The notes under the pieces: generated by a model
Databases searched by the model: none
Told to the model about the DNA's origin: nothing
The model's input: the letters and a program-made list of their open reading frames with translations, nothing else
Made by a program: the position numbers and the translations under genes
NCBI GenBank assembly: GCA_964343195.1
Contig: CAYFIR010000182.1
Coordinates: 1 to 9,039 of the forward strand
DNA: 9,039 nt
Reading direction: 5' to 3'
Origin: CAYVAP01 sp964343195
Lineage (GTDB): Bacteria > Bacteroidota > Bacteroidia > J057
Part shown: in pieces, positions 1-6,885 of the stretch
How positions within the stretch are numbered: position 1 is the first letter of the stretch
How the letters are laid out: every line of letters begins with the position of its first letter

Positions 1-13
1 CGTAGCCCAGGCA

Positions 14-41
14 ACTTTCAACCTTGAACTTTGAACCGCGA
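14..41. repeat. Short tandem array of degenerate 7-bp units
   Basis: Four consecutive 7-bp units are visible on the plus strand: ACTTTCA, ACCTTGA, ACTTTGA and ACCGCGA. The first three differ from one another by one or two bases and the fourth is more diverged. The array ends 9 bp from the stop codon of the WG-repeat gene, so it would lie in that gene's 3' untranslated region. The units read equally well on the other strand as GTTCAAA-like heptamers. Function is unknown. The window edge is only 13 bp away, so the array could be the end of something longer. Confidence 0.55.
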
Positions 42-50
42 AACTAATGA

Positions 51-1244
51 CTAGTCTTCCTCCACCCAGATTACGTCTCCTTCATTGTTGATAAAAGCAT
101 AACGGCCATCGTAGTCACCATGAACCGGGCCGAGCCTGACCTCGGCGATTCCGTTGTGGAAGTAGTCCACCCAGCGGAACTCATATCCGGTGATGCGGCC
201 AAAGTTGGAGTCGATGTAGGCCCATAGTCCGCCTGACTTGACAGCGGCAAAACCTTCCGAGAATCCCTTTACATCCTGGTAAACCGGATTCACGACGATC
301 TGCCCTTTTCCGTTGATAAAGCCCCACTTGCCGCCAAGGTTCTCCGTAGGTTTTACGGGAGCGGGATGCGAAACCGGATCTCCGGCGATGCTGCCAACAA
401 GAACTGGTGCCATGCCATTGCCCCAGCGGCCGATGCGGTCAAACTCTGCTGTAAATAAAAAGCGGCCTGCTGTGTCGATAAGGGTGAAGCTACGGTTTTG
501 CATCACGGTGTGCTGCTGACGCTGATAGCCGGGGCGGGCCAGTGCTACGCCGTTAAAGTATGGCGACTCGATGCGGTAGTATGGCAGAATGGGATTTCCC
601 ACCTTGTCAATCAGGTAGCGTCGCCCGTTGCCATTAACGACAAAGGCGCGGCCGTTTCGGAAGTTTGCCGGATAGAGAAACCGGGGCGGGATGACATACT
701 TGCCTGTTTTGTCGATGTATCCCCAGCGGCGGCCATCATAGACATTGGCCAGTCCTTCGCGAAACATCCGTGGTATCTGGATATCAGAACGATCGATGAC
801 TACGCTGTCCTTCTGGTTGATGTACACCCAGTGCTGGTCTTCAACCCGGACCGCAGCCAAACCTTCTGAGAAAATATACCCTTCGTGCTGGGCCTGGGCC
901 AGGAGCTGTGGGTCGTAGGGTGCTCCCACCTCAGGAGGCGAGTAGTACTTGGGATTGATGATGAAGCGGCCATTCTGGTTAATGAACCCCCATTTTCCGT
1001 TGAGGGGAAGGTGTCCAGGTTCACTCACTGTTCCTCCAACGTTCACCGCACCCATCCCTTTGTTGAACGGCATGGCATAAGCATAGGTAGCCGGAATGAC
1101 GACTTCGCCATCCCGATTGATGTATCCAAAGCGACGCCCCTCCCGAATAGCACGATACTCAGGCTCGTAGGTGCGGGGTTCGGAACAGGCAGTCAGCATA
1201 ACTCCTATCCAAATGCCAATCAGCAGATGTGCCTTTATCTTCAT
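51..1244 (-). CDS. WG-repeat lipoprotein
   Basis: The 397-residue protein starts with a lipoprotein signal peptide: Lys at positions 2 and 4, a hydrophobic stretch at 7-18, then lipobox LTAC with Cys20 as the predicted lipidated residue. The residues after Cys20 (SEPR) lack the acidic cluster typical of Bacteroidota surface-exported lipoproteins, so a periplasm-facing anchor is a little more likely. The mature part is almost entirely WG-type repeats, each pairing an 'F.EGLA.V' strand with an 'xWGFINxxGxxVIxP' strand. About nine are visible, near residues 38-51, 84-98, 138-150, 173-187, 209-221, 252-264, 306-320, 340-353 and 381-393. The second, fourth and seventh are canonical (KWGFI, RWGYI, KWGFI); the fifth and sixth have lost the WG. 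WG-repeat proteins (WG_beta_rep, KWG family) are common in Bacteroidota, and most have no known function; a beta-rich binding or scaffolding role is inference. The gene is divergent from the glycosyltransferase operon, so a shared role is unproven. The ATG at 1244 is chosen because it supplies the complete signal peptide. Confidence 0.9.
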   Translation of the reverse strand: MKIKAHLLIGIWIGVMLTACSEPRTYEPEYRAIREGRRFGYINRDGEVVIPATYAYAMPFNKGMGAVNVGGTVSEPGHLPLNGKWGFINQNGRFIINPKYYSPPEVGAPYDPQLLAQAQHEGYIFSEGLAAVRVEDQHWVYINQKDSVVIDRSDIQIPRMFREGLANVYDGRRWGYIDKTGKYVIPPRFLYPANFRNGRAFVVNGNGRRYLIDKVGNPILPYYRIESPYFNGVALARPGYQRQQHTVMQNRSFTLIDTAGRFLFTAEFDRIGRWGNGMAPVLVGSIAGDPVSHPAPVKPTENLGGKWGFINGKGQIVVNPVYQDVKGFSEGFAAVKSGGLWAYIDSNFGRITGYEFRWVDYFHNGIAEVRLGPVHGDYDGRYAFINNEGDVIWVEED

Positions 1245-1274
1245 GCGCGAGCTTATACAACTTCAATACCGGAC

Positions 1275-1304
1275 CAAAGCTTCTGGTTTTCTGATGTTTA
1301 CCAA
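1275..1304 (-). promoter_or_regulatory. Candidate Bacteroidota-type promoter of the WG-repeat gene
   Basis: On the minus strand a TTG (1304-1302) is followed after 19 bp by AAGCTTTG (1282-1275). This matches seven of eight positions of the Bacteroidota -7 consensus TAnnTTTG at an acceptable spacing. Transcription would begin near 1268, giving a leader of roughly 25 nt to the ATG at 1244. The match is short and imperfect, so this is a candidate only. Confidence 0.33.
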
Positions 1305-1376
1305 CTTCGCAGTTGAACGGCAGATATACAAGTTTCAGGGCTGGATTTGGCAGTCTGAGCGCTGCATGAAGCCACA

Positions 1377-1408
1377 TTGACCCCGAAGCGGGGTTTCTTT
1401 CTATATTG
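1377..1408 (+). promoter_or_regulatory. Candidate promoter of the glycan/TRAP operon
   Basis: TTG (1377-1379) is followed after 22 bp by TATATTG and then CG (1402-1410). This resembles the Bacteroidota -7 element TAnnTTTG with one T missing. A start near 1415 would leave a leader of about 23 nt before the ATG at 1438. A GC-rich palindrome lies between the two elements (see next entry). The -7 match is imperfect, so confidence is modest. Confidence 0.33.
1379..1395 (+). terminator. GC-rich hairpin followed by T-rich tract, terminator-like or operator
   Basis: CCCCG, a 3-nt AAG loop and CGGGG form a perfect 5-bp GC stem (1381-1393). It extends by one A-T pair and one G-T wobble to 1379-1395. 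The plus strand then reads TTTCTTTCT, so the structure looks like an intrinsic terminator for plus-strand transcription. No convincing plus-strand gene ends just before it. It may therefore insulate the downstream operon from read-in or from antisense transcripts of the WG gene. Alternatively it is an operator, since it sits inside the candidate promoter spacer. Confidence 0.45.
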
Positions 1409-1437
1409 CGACCCAATTTCAACCCTAGCTTAAGTCC

Positions 1438-2490
1438 ATGGCAACACTGCTGTATGTGCACCTCGGTCGGACGACATTCGTCAAAAAGGACATGGACCTC
1501 CTTGCAGAGTCCCATGACCTGATAGAATACCAGTTTGATAGCCAGAGCAACCTCTCCATTCTCAAGACCTTTTGGAATCAGCTGGTTTTTCTGCTGCGAA
1601 AAGGGCGAAAAGCAGACCTGGTCATCGCTCAGTTTGCGGGGTATCACAGCGTACTTCCCGGCTGGTGGGCAAAATTGCTGCGGGTTCCTTTTCTGATCAT
1701 TGCGTCGGGAACAGAGTCGGCAAGCTATCCTTCGATTTCGTATGGCAACTTTGCCAAACCCGCCTACGCCTGGGTTACGCGCATGAGCTTTCGCATGGCT
1801 GATCATGTAGCTCCCGTACACCGTAGCCTCGCAGCATCCGAGAATCACTACTATCCCCACGATGGGGTAAAGCAGGGCTATGGGAACCTGGTTCCGGGCC
1901 TCAAGGTTCCTTCGACAGAAATTTCGTACGGGTTTGATGGGGAAAAATGGCCCTATCAACAGGAGAAGGAAGCTCGCAGTTTCCTGACCGTAGCCCTGAT
2001 CCACAATGAGGTGCGCTATGTATTAAAAGGGGTGGACCTGATCGTCAGGATGGGGGAACGCTTTCCGGACTGCAACTTCTACGTAGTCGGCATGAAATAC
2101 ACCCCTGAGATTGCCGTCCCTGACAATGTGCACCTGATTGCCGCGGTACCTCACGAAGAATTGGCCCGTTATTTTAGAGAAAAGCAGTTTTACTTTCAGC
2201 TTTCCATCTCCGAGGGACACCCCAATGCACTCTGTGAGGCGATGCTGTGTGGAGCGGTACCCATCGTATCAGCCGTAACTTCCATGCCGGAAACGGTAGG
2301 TGATAGCGGATTTGTACTGCAACAGAAAGATGAAACCCAATTGGCAGAGCTGATCGGCACCGCTCTGAAAGCTGACACTGAAACCCTGGGGAAAAAAGCC
2401 CGGGGGCGAATATTAGAAAGATATCCATTAAATTTGCGCCGGAAAAAGCTGCTGGACCTGGTCGAGGAGCTTGTAGAAAAAAATAAATAG
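1438..2490 (+). CDS. Glycosyltransferase, GT4-like (GT-B fold)
   Basis: This 350-residue protein is predicted to transfer a sugar from a nucleotide-sugar donor to a glycan or lipid-linked acceptor at the cytoplasmic face of the inner membrane. The C-terminal half (about 180-345) carries the family 4 donor-binding signature. It has a 'VLKGVD' segment near 195-200 (Lys197), a 'CNFYVVG' strand near 212-218 and the EX7E motif with Glu259 and Glu267 in 'SEGHPNALCEAM', followed by 'CGAVPIVS' and 'MPETVGDSG'. The N-terminal half is less conserved and has an 'LVIAQFAGYHSVLPGWWAKLL' region (61-81) typical of an acceptor-binding Rossmann domain. There is no signal peptide or clear membrane segment. Length is usual for GT4. 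It is the first gene of a same-strand run and ends 6 bp before the sulfotransferase. The spacer is in frame and no Shine-Dalgarno is seen. The exact sugar and linkage cannot be read from the sequence. Confidence 0.9.
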   Translation: MATLLYVHLGRTTFVKKDMDLLAESHDLIEYQFDSQSNLSILKTFWNQLVFLLRKGRKADLVIAQFAGYHSVLPGWWAKLLRVPFLIIASGTESASYPSISYGNFAKPAYAWVTRMSFRMADHVAPVHRSLAASENHYYPHDGVKQGYGNLVPGLKVPSTEISYGFDGEKWPYQQEKEARSFLTVALIHNEVRYVLKGVDLIVRMGERFPDCNFYVVGMKYTPEIAVPDNVHLIAAVPHEELARYFREKQFYFQLSISEGHPNALCEAMLCGAVPIVSAVTSMPETVGDSGFVLQQKDETQLAELIGTALKADTETLGKKARGRILERYPLNLRRKKLLDLVEELVEKNK

Positions 2491-2496
2491 AGATTC

Positions 2497-3417
2497 ATGG
2501 ACCTTCAGCAGGCTGAGAAATGGTTGAGGCTAACGGATTACCTGCCACGCCGTCATCCATTGCGCTCAAGGCAGCCCAATCTGAGCTGCAACCCCTATTT
2601 TGTCATTGGTTCTGGCCGCAATGGGAGCACCATGCTGTCGGCTATGCTGGATGCCCATCCGGACGTACTACTGCCTACCGAGCAGTGGCGCTTCCCCAAC
2701 ATGATCCTGAAGTACAAGGCCTATAACTTCCTTCCCTGGAAAGAACTGGTAAGCCTGATCATAGGCGAGATTGCCGCAACCAACGCCAACCTCAACTGGT
2801 TTGTCAACTTCAACGATACCCTGGCTACGCTGCAATACCTCCCAAAAGAGGAGCAGTCGCTGCAAAAGATTATCGATGAGATTTATCTGGCCTATGCCAA
2901 AACCAACGACAGGGAGATAAAAATCTGGGGCGAAAAATCCCCCAAGAATATGCCTTTCACTCCGCTGTTGTATCAGGTATTCCCCGATGCCAGGTTTATT
3001 TTCCTGATTCGGGATGGAAGGGACGTAGCCCGGTCCTGGCTGGTGAAAAACGATTCTGACGACATCGACTGGATCAGCAATAGCTGGAATGAGAGCATCC
3101 AAAAATATGAGTGGCTGAAGCGAAAAGCGGGGGAACAACAGCTAATGATGGTCAAATACGAAGACCTGGTCTCTGAGCCTGAGAAGATACTCACCCAAAT
3201 CGGGGACTTCCTTGGAGTTGGCTTTCATCCTGCGATGCTGGAGTTCCAGGGATTCGCCAAGAAAATCGATGACCGCTATATCCGGCACTTCGAGAAGCTC
3301 AAAACGACCCCTAACCAGGGATCGATCGGGATGTGGAAAACCCACTTTTCCAATCATGAGCAGAAGCAACTACAGCAGATCATGGGCGACAACCTCGAAA
3401 AATTTGGCTACCAGTAG
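2497..3417 (+). CDS. PAPS-dependent sulfotransferase
   Basis: A 306-residue cytosolic sulfotransferase that would move a sulfuryl group from 3'-phosphoadenosine-5'-phosphosulfate to a hydroxyl or amine, most likely on a carbohydrate given its neighbours. The 5'-phosphosulfate-binding P-loop is at about 36-46 ('VIGSGRNGSTM'). The 3'-phosphate-binding segment is at 167-181 ('FIFLIRDGRDVARSW', with Arg172 and Ser180). Other family landmarks are 'WGEKSPKN' (144-151), 'VKYEDLVSEP' (219-228) and the C-terminal 'GSIGMWK' (275-281). Length matches bacterial Sulfotransfer_1/3 proteins. There is no signal peptide, consistent with cytosolic PAPS. The start at 2497 gives a 6-bp gap after the glycosyltransferase; the next gene begins 2 bp after the stop, which suggests translational coupling. 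The acceptor is unknown; a lipid or small molecule is possible. Confidence 0.9.
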   Translation: MDLQQAEKWLRLTDYLPRRHPLRSRQPNLSCNPYFVIGSGRNGSTMLSAMLDAHPDVLLPTEQWRFPNMILKYKAYNFLPWKELVSLIIGEIAATNANLNWFVNFNDTLATLQYLPKEEQSLQKIIDEIYLAYAKTNDREIKIWGEKSPKNMPFTPLLYQVFPDARFIFLIRDGRDVARSWLVKNDSDDIDWISNSWNESIQKYEWLKRKAGEQQLMMVKYEDLVSEPEKILTQIGDFLGVGFHPAMLEFQGFAKKIDDRYIRHFEKLKTTPNQGSIGMWKTHFSNHEQKQLQQIMGDNLEKFGYQ

Positions 3418-3419
3418 TC

Positions 3420-4919
3420 ATGGGCATCGTTAAGCGGCAAGGGGCCCAAAATATGGTTTACACCTATTTTGGGGTGCTGTTGGGAGCCTTCAACAACATC
3501 ATTCTGTTTCAGGAATTCCTGAGCCGGGGTCAGTATGGTCTGGTCACTCTGCTCCTGACCTACATGGTGATCGGAACTGAAGTTTCGCAACTTGGTGCTT
3601 CTCGCATCATCATCCGCTTTTTTCCCTATTTCAAGGATGATCCAAAGCGACACAGCCGTTTTATGACGCTGGTCAGCGTATATGTGGGAGTGGGATTTCT
3701 CGCATTTAGCCTTTTGTTGTGGCTGTTTTCGCCACTGGTCGTGGGCATGTACGAAGAGAATGCCCCCCTTTTCGCCCAGTATTTTTTGCTGGTGATCCCG
3801 ATGGTGGTGGCCTATTCGCTGCAAAAAGTGCTGATGACCCTTTCGCAGTCGTTGCTCAAGTCTGTGCTGCCCAACTTTACCCAGCAGGTAGTCCAACGGG
3901 GACTGCAAACCATCGCTGTACTTGGGTTTTTCCTTCACTGGTGGAATTTCGAAGGCTTTGTCAACTTTTTTGTCTGGAGCTATTTCATCCCCTGCCTGAT
4001 CCTCATGGTATACCTCATCAGGCTGAAAGGGCTGAACTTCACATTCCAGCCCGAAGTTTTCCGCTCCCGATTATTCCGAATTATCCTGAACTATGGCCTT
4101 TTCACGACCCTCACCGAGACCACCATTATCCTGGTCAACAGGGTGGACATGGCCATGCTGGGCAAAATGCTGGGCGAAGTAGAAGCCGGAACCTATGGCC
4201 TGGCTTTCTTCATTGCCACGCTGGTGTACGTCCCTGCCCGATCGCTCAATGCCATCGTCGTTCCACTGCTGGCCCAGAAAATTCGGGAAAGAAACCTGCC
4301 TGCGGTGCAGGAGCTGTACCAAAAAACAGCCCTGAACAACCTGCTGATTGGTGGATGGGTCGCCATTGGCATCATCGTCAACCTGGATGCTTTTTTCGAA
4401 CTGTTTCCCAAACACGAGGCTGGCAAATGGGCTGTCATATGGATCGCAATCGGCACGCTGGTCAACATCAGTACCGGTACCAGCAGGGCCATCCTCATCA
4501 ATTCGCGATTTTTTCGATTTGACCTCATCGCCAACCTCGCACTCCTGGTCCTGGTAATCCTGACCAATCTCTGGCTCATCCCCATGCTGGGACTGGTAGG
4601 TGCGGCCCTGGCTACGGCAGGATCTCTGGTCGTGTATAATTCTGCTACGGTGCTTTTTCTCTGGATAAAACTGCGGATCCAGCCCTGGACCTGGCACAAC
4701 CTTGTAGGGTTGGTCTTACTGGGAATAGTGCTGGGACTAGGGTTGAATATTCCAGCCTGGACTTCGCCTATCATTCGGATCGGCATCAATTCGATCGCTG
4801 TCACGGCCGTATTCATCCCGCTTGTGCTCCTGCTTCGCCTTTCCCCCGACTTGAATTCCCTGGCTCAGGTTATTTATCTTAGGGTGAAATCCCTGTTTGG
4901 AAGAAAGTCTTCCCGATAA
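3420..4919 (+). CDS. Polysaccharide/oligosaccharide flippase (Wzx/MATE-like)
   Basis: A 499-residue polytopic membrane protein of the MOP superfamily (polysaccharide biosynthesis / O-antigen flippase type). Such proteins move undecaprenyl-linked glycans from the cytoplasmic to the periplasmic leaflet. About 13-14 hydrophobic segments can be seen, at roughly 12-30, 42-60, 83-108, 118-137, 160-175, 180-200, 222-238, 257-283, 305-326, 336-352, 366-387, 391-417, 427-443 and 452-471. Family-like features are the N-terminal 'QGAQNMVYTYFGVLLGA', the 'FLSRGQYGLVTLL' segment in the first loop, and 'RVDMAMLGKMLGEVEAGTYGLA' near 241-262, which resembles the D-x-x-M-L-G/E-x-G-x-Y pattern of Wzx homologues. 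The basic tail ends in RKSSR. The ATG lies 2 bp after the sulfotransferase stop, pointing to coupling. The likely cargo is the sulfated glycan made by the two upstream genes; this is inferred from context only. Confidence 0.88.
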   Translation: MGIVKRQGAQNMVYTYFGVLLGAFNNIILFQEFLSRGQYGLVTLLLTYMVIGTEVSQLGASRIIIRFFPYFKDDPKRHSRFMTLVSVYVGVGFLAFSLLLWLFSPLVVGMYEENAPLFAQYFLLVIPMVVAYSLQKVLMTLSQSLLKSVLPNFTQQVVQRGLQTIAVLGFFLHWWNFEGFVNFFVWSYFIPCLILMVYLIRLKGLNFTFQPEVFRSRLFRIILNYGLFTTLTETTIILVNRVDMAMLGKMLGEVEAGTYGLAFFIATLVYVPARSLNAIVVPLLAQKIRERNLPAVQELYQKTALNNLLIGGWVAIGIIVNLDAFFELFPKHEAGKWAVIWIAIGTLVNISTGTSRAILINSRFFRFDLIANLALLVLVILTNLWLIPMLGLVGAALATAGSLVVYNSATVLFLWIKLRIQPWTWHNLVGLVLLGIVLGLGLNIPAWTSPIIRIGINSIAVTAVFIPLVLLLRLSPDLNSLAQVIYLRVKSLFGRKSSR

Positions 4920-4945
4920 GTGGTTTTGTTAGCCAGTGCCTTGCG

Positions 4946-6805
4946 ATGCCCAAACTTCCTCGGTCTGTATTTTTCCTCCTCATCATCACCGCCCTGTTTC
5001 ACCTGGCGGTCAATACCTTCTGGAACCTCAGTGAACTGTGGCGCAACAGCCTGCACCTGGGCCTGCTGGGAGCGGTTGGGTTCCTGATCTATCCAGTCCG
5101 AAAGGGAGTCTCCCCCCAAAGTAGGACACAGTCCGTTGGATACTGGATATGGCAAGTGCTGCCAGCATTGTTGGTCATGGGGACTTCGGTTTACCTGATC
5201 CTGTTTGAAAATGCGCTTCACGACCGGGCGGAAATCCCCCTACTTCCGGACCTCATTGCAGCAGGAGTCGCGGTGACCTTCACTCTGGAACTCAACCGCC
5301 GCACTACAGGCTGGGTCATGCCCATTCTGGCGATAATATTTTCTGGCTATGTCCTCCTCTGGGGAAGGTATCTGGAGGGCGGGCTCTACTTCCGGGGGTT
5401 CACCCTGACCAGGTTTCTCTATCGCATGTTTTTCACGGACGAAGGCCTGTTTGGAACCATTGCCTCCATTTCCTCTACCTACGTCTTCATGTTCGTGCTG
5501 TTTGCAGCCTTTTTGCAACGAAGTGGAGCGACACATTTCATCCTGACCGTAGCGCAACGACTGCTGGGACGTACCCCAGGCGGAGCGGGGTTTGTCGCGG
5601 TGCTGGCCTCCGGCCTGATGGGTACCATTTCTGGTTCGGCCATCGCGAATACCGTATCTACCGGAAGCATCACCATTCCCCTGATGCGTAAAGCTGGCTT
5701 TAAGCCTGCATTTGCGGCGGGAGTAGAAACCGCAGCTTCTACCGGAGGCCAACTCATGCCTCCAATCATGGGGGCAGGGGCTTTCATCATGGCCGAATGG
5801 ACCGGGTTGCCTTACGCCCGGATCATAGCTGTCTCGGTGCTGCCAGCACTGCTGTACTTTGCCAGTGTGGCCTTTGCCGTGCATCAACAGGCCAGGAAAA
5901 ATGGCCTGCAACTGCTTGCCGATGAGCCCACTCCCAATCAGTCATGGTCAGCCATTTTGAGGGAGGGGCTGACATTTTTGCTGCCATTTGGACTACTGAT
6001 AGGGCTGCTGATTGCAGGCTTTACCCCGACATTAGCAGCGGGAGTGGCTATTGTGGCGGTGGTGATCAGTTCCTGGGGCACCCGCGAGCACCGCATGGGA
6101 GTAGGAGCAATCCAGGAAGCGCTGGCACTTGGCAGCCGAAACATGGTGGTAACGGGGTTGCTGCTACTGGCCGCGGGCATCATTGTGGGGTGCCTGGCCA
6201 TGTCAGGCCTTTCGATTACTTTTTCCCAGGAACTCCTCAGCTGGGCTGGCGGCCAGCTGCCGTGGGCGTTGTTGCTGGTGGCTATCGCCTCGCTGGTACT
6301 GGGTATGGGCCTCCCCGTGACGGCAGCCTATCTGATGTTGGTCATTCTGGCGGCACCTGCGCTGGAGGAAATGGGGCTTTCGCTGCTCACGGCTCATCTC
6401 ATTGTTTTCTGGCTTTCGCAGGATGCCAATGTAACGCCTCCCGTCTGTCTGGCGGCCTTTGCTGCGGCAGGGATCGCAGGAGCCAGCCCCATGAAGACCG
6501 GGGTTCAAAGCTGGAAGATCGCCAAGGGGCTTTACCTCGTTCCGATCCTTTTTGCCTACACTCCACTGATCGAGGGAACGCTGGGGGAACAGTTATGGGT
6601 ATTTGTCCTGGCACTACCCGGACTATATGCCATCACGGCATCCCTGTCGGGATACTTGTTTACTCCCCTCAAGGTATGGGGAAGGGCCCTGGCTCTGCTG
6701 CTGGGGATGGGAATGCTATGGCCTAACTGGGTCATACAGGTAGGAGCGTTTGTCGTGATAACAGGCTGGGCGGTCAGCGTCCAGCAGAACAAGCCAAAAA
6801 CATAA
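4946..6805 (+). CDS. TRAP transporter permease, fused small and large subunits (TAXI type)
   Basis: A 619-residue polytopic protein resembling the fused DctQM permeases of TRAP (tripartite ATP-independent periplasmic) transporters, which import solutes using an ion gradient. The N-terminal third (about 7-140) has four hydrophobic stretches in the position of the small DctQ-like part. From about 165 onward the DctM-like core appears, with 'GTISGSAIANTVSTGSITIPLM' near 226-247, 'ETAASTGGQLMPPIMGAGAFIMAEWTG' at 261-287, 'GMGLPVTAAYLMLVILAAPAL' at 453-473 and 'SQDANVTPPVCLAAFAAAGIAGASPMKTG' at 491-519. These are the strongest motifs of the fused family. Such permeases normally work with a TAXI-type solute-binding protein; none is encoded in the window. 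The ATG at 4946 is 26 bp after the flippase stop and lacks a Shine-Dalgarno. It is probably the last gene of the operon, since a strong hairpin begins at its stop codon. The substrate cannot be told. Confidence 0.92.
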   Translation: MPKLPRSVFFLLIITALFHLAVNTFWNLSELWRNSLHLGLLGAVGFLIYPVRKGVSPQSRTQSVGYWIWQVLPALLVMGTSVYLILFENALHDRAEIPLLPDLIAAGVAVTFTLELNRRTTGWVMPILAIIFSGYVLLWGRYLEGGLYFRGFTLTRFLYRMFFTDEGLFGTIASISSTYVFMFVLFAAFLQRSGATHFILTVAQRLLGRTPGGAGFVAVLASGLMGTISGSAIANTVSTGSITIPLMRKAGFKPAFAAGVETAASTGGQLMPPIMGAGAFIMAEWTGLPYARIIAVSVLPALLYFASVAFAVHQQARKNGLQLLADEPTPNQSWSAILREGLTFLLPFGLLIGLLIAGFTPTLAAGVAIVAVVISSWGTREHRMGVGAIQEALALGSRNMVVTGLLLLAAGIIVGCLAMSGLSITFSQELLSWAGGQLPWALLLVAIASLVLGMGLPVTAAYLMLVILAAPALEEMGLSLLTAHLIVFWLSQDANVTPPVCLAAFAAAGIAGASPMKTGVQSWKIAKGLYLVPILFAYTPLIEGTLGEQLWVFVLALPGLYAITASLSGYLFTPLKVWGRALALLLGMGMLWPNWVIQVGAFVVITGWAVSVQQNKPKT

Positions 6806-6837
6806 ACGCCAGACGGGCACTCGACCTGTCTGGCGTT
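6805..6837. terminator. Bidirectional terminator hairpin between convergent genes
   Basis: A 13-bp stem (AACGCCAGACGGG at 6805-6817 against CCTGTCTGGCGTT at 6825-6837) has one G-T wobble and a 7-nt loop. The first base of the stem is the last base of the TRAP permease stop codon. On the minus strand the stem is followed by TATGTTTTT, a good U-tract for ending purF transcripts. On the plus strand the tract is weaker (TTCTAT). It most likely serves both convergent units. Confidence 0.75.
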
Positions 6838-6851
6838 CTATAGCGATAAGT

Positions 6852-6865
6852 TTAGGACTCCCTAA
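6852..6865. repeat. Small inverted repeat downstream of purF
   Basis: TTAGG (6852-6856) and CCTAA (6861-6865) form a 5-bp stem with a 4-nt loop. It lies in the purF 3' untranslated region upstream of the main hairpin. It is too short to assign a role and may be chance. Confidence 0.2.
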
Positions 6866-6885
6866 CGTTCAATTTTCAGCTCCTC

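Noticed and set aside
1321..1328. TATATCTG on the minus strand as a second promoter for the WG gene
   Set aside because: It is one mismatch from the consensus, but no TTG or TTTG is found 19-23 bp upstream.
1243..1380. A 45-codon plus-strand reading frame (part of a 69-codon one from 1171) ending in TGA directly before the GC hairpin
   Set aside because: The stop-then-hairpin arrangement looks gene-like. However, the frame overlaps the WG gene start antisense, has no recognisable motif, and its composition looks like non-coding sequence. The hairpin has other explanations.
1159..2004. A 281-codon minus-strand open frame across the WG gene start and the glycosyltransferase
   Set aside because: It runs antisense to a glycosyltransferase with clear family motifs, and its translation shows no domain or plausible composition. 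It is a shadow frame.
3719..4522. A 267-codon plus-strand open frame inside the flippase gene
   Set aside because: The translation is rich in Pro, His, Cys and Arg, and alternates frame with a convincing membrane protein. It is a shadow of the flippase.
4071..4816. Two overlapping minus-strand open frames of about 207 codons each opposite the flippase
   Set aside because: Both are antisense to a well-supported membrane protein and have no recognisable motifs.
5944..6726. A 260-codon plus-strand open frame inside the TRAP permease
   Set aside because: It is Gly-, Arg- and His-rich without motifs, while the overlapping permease frame has all the expected TRAP signatures.
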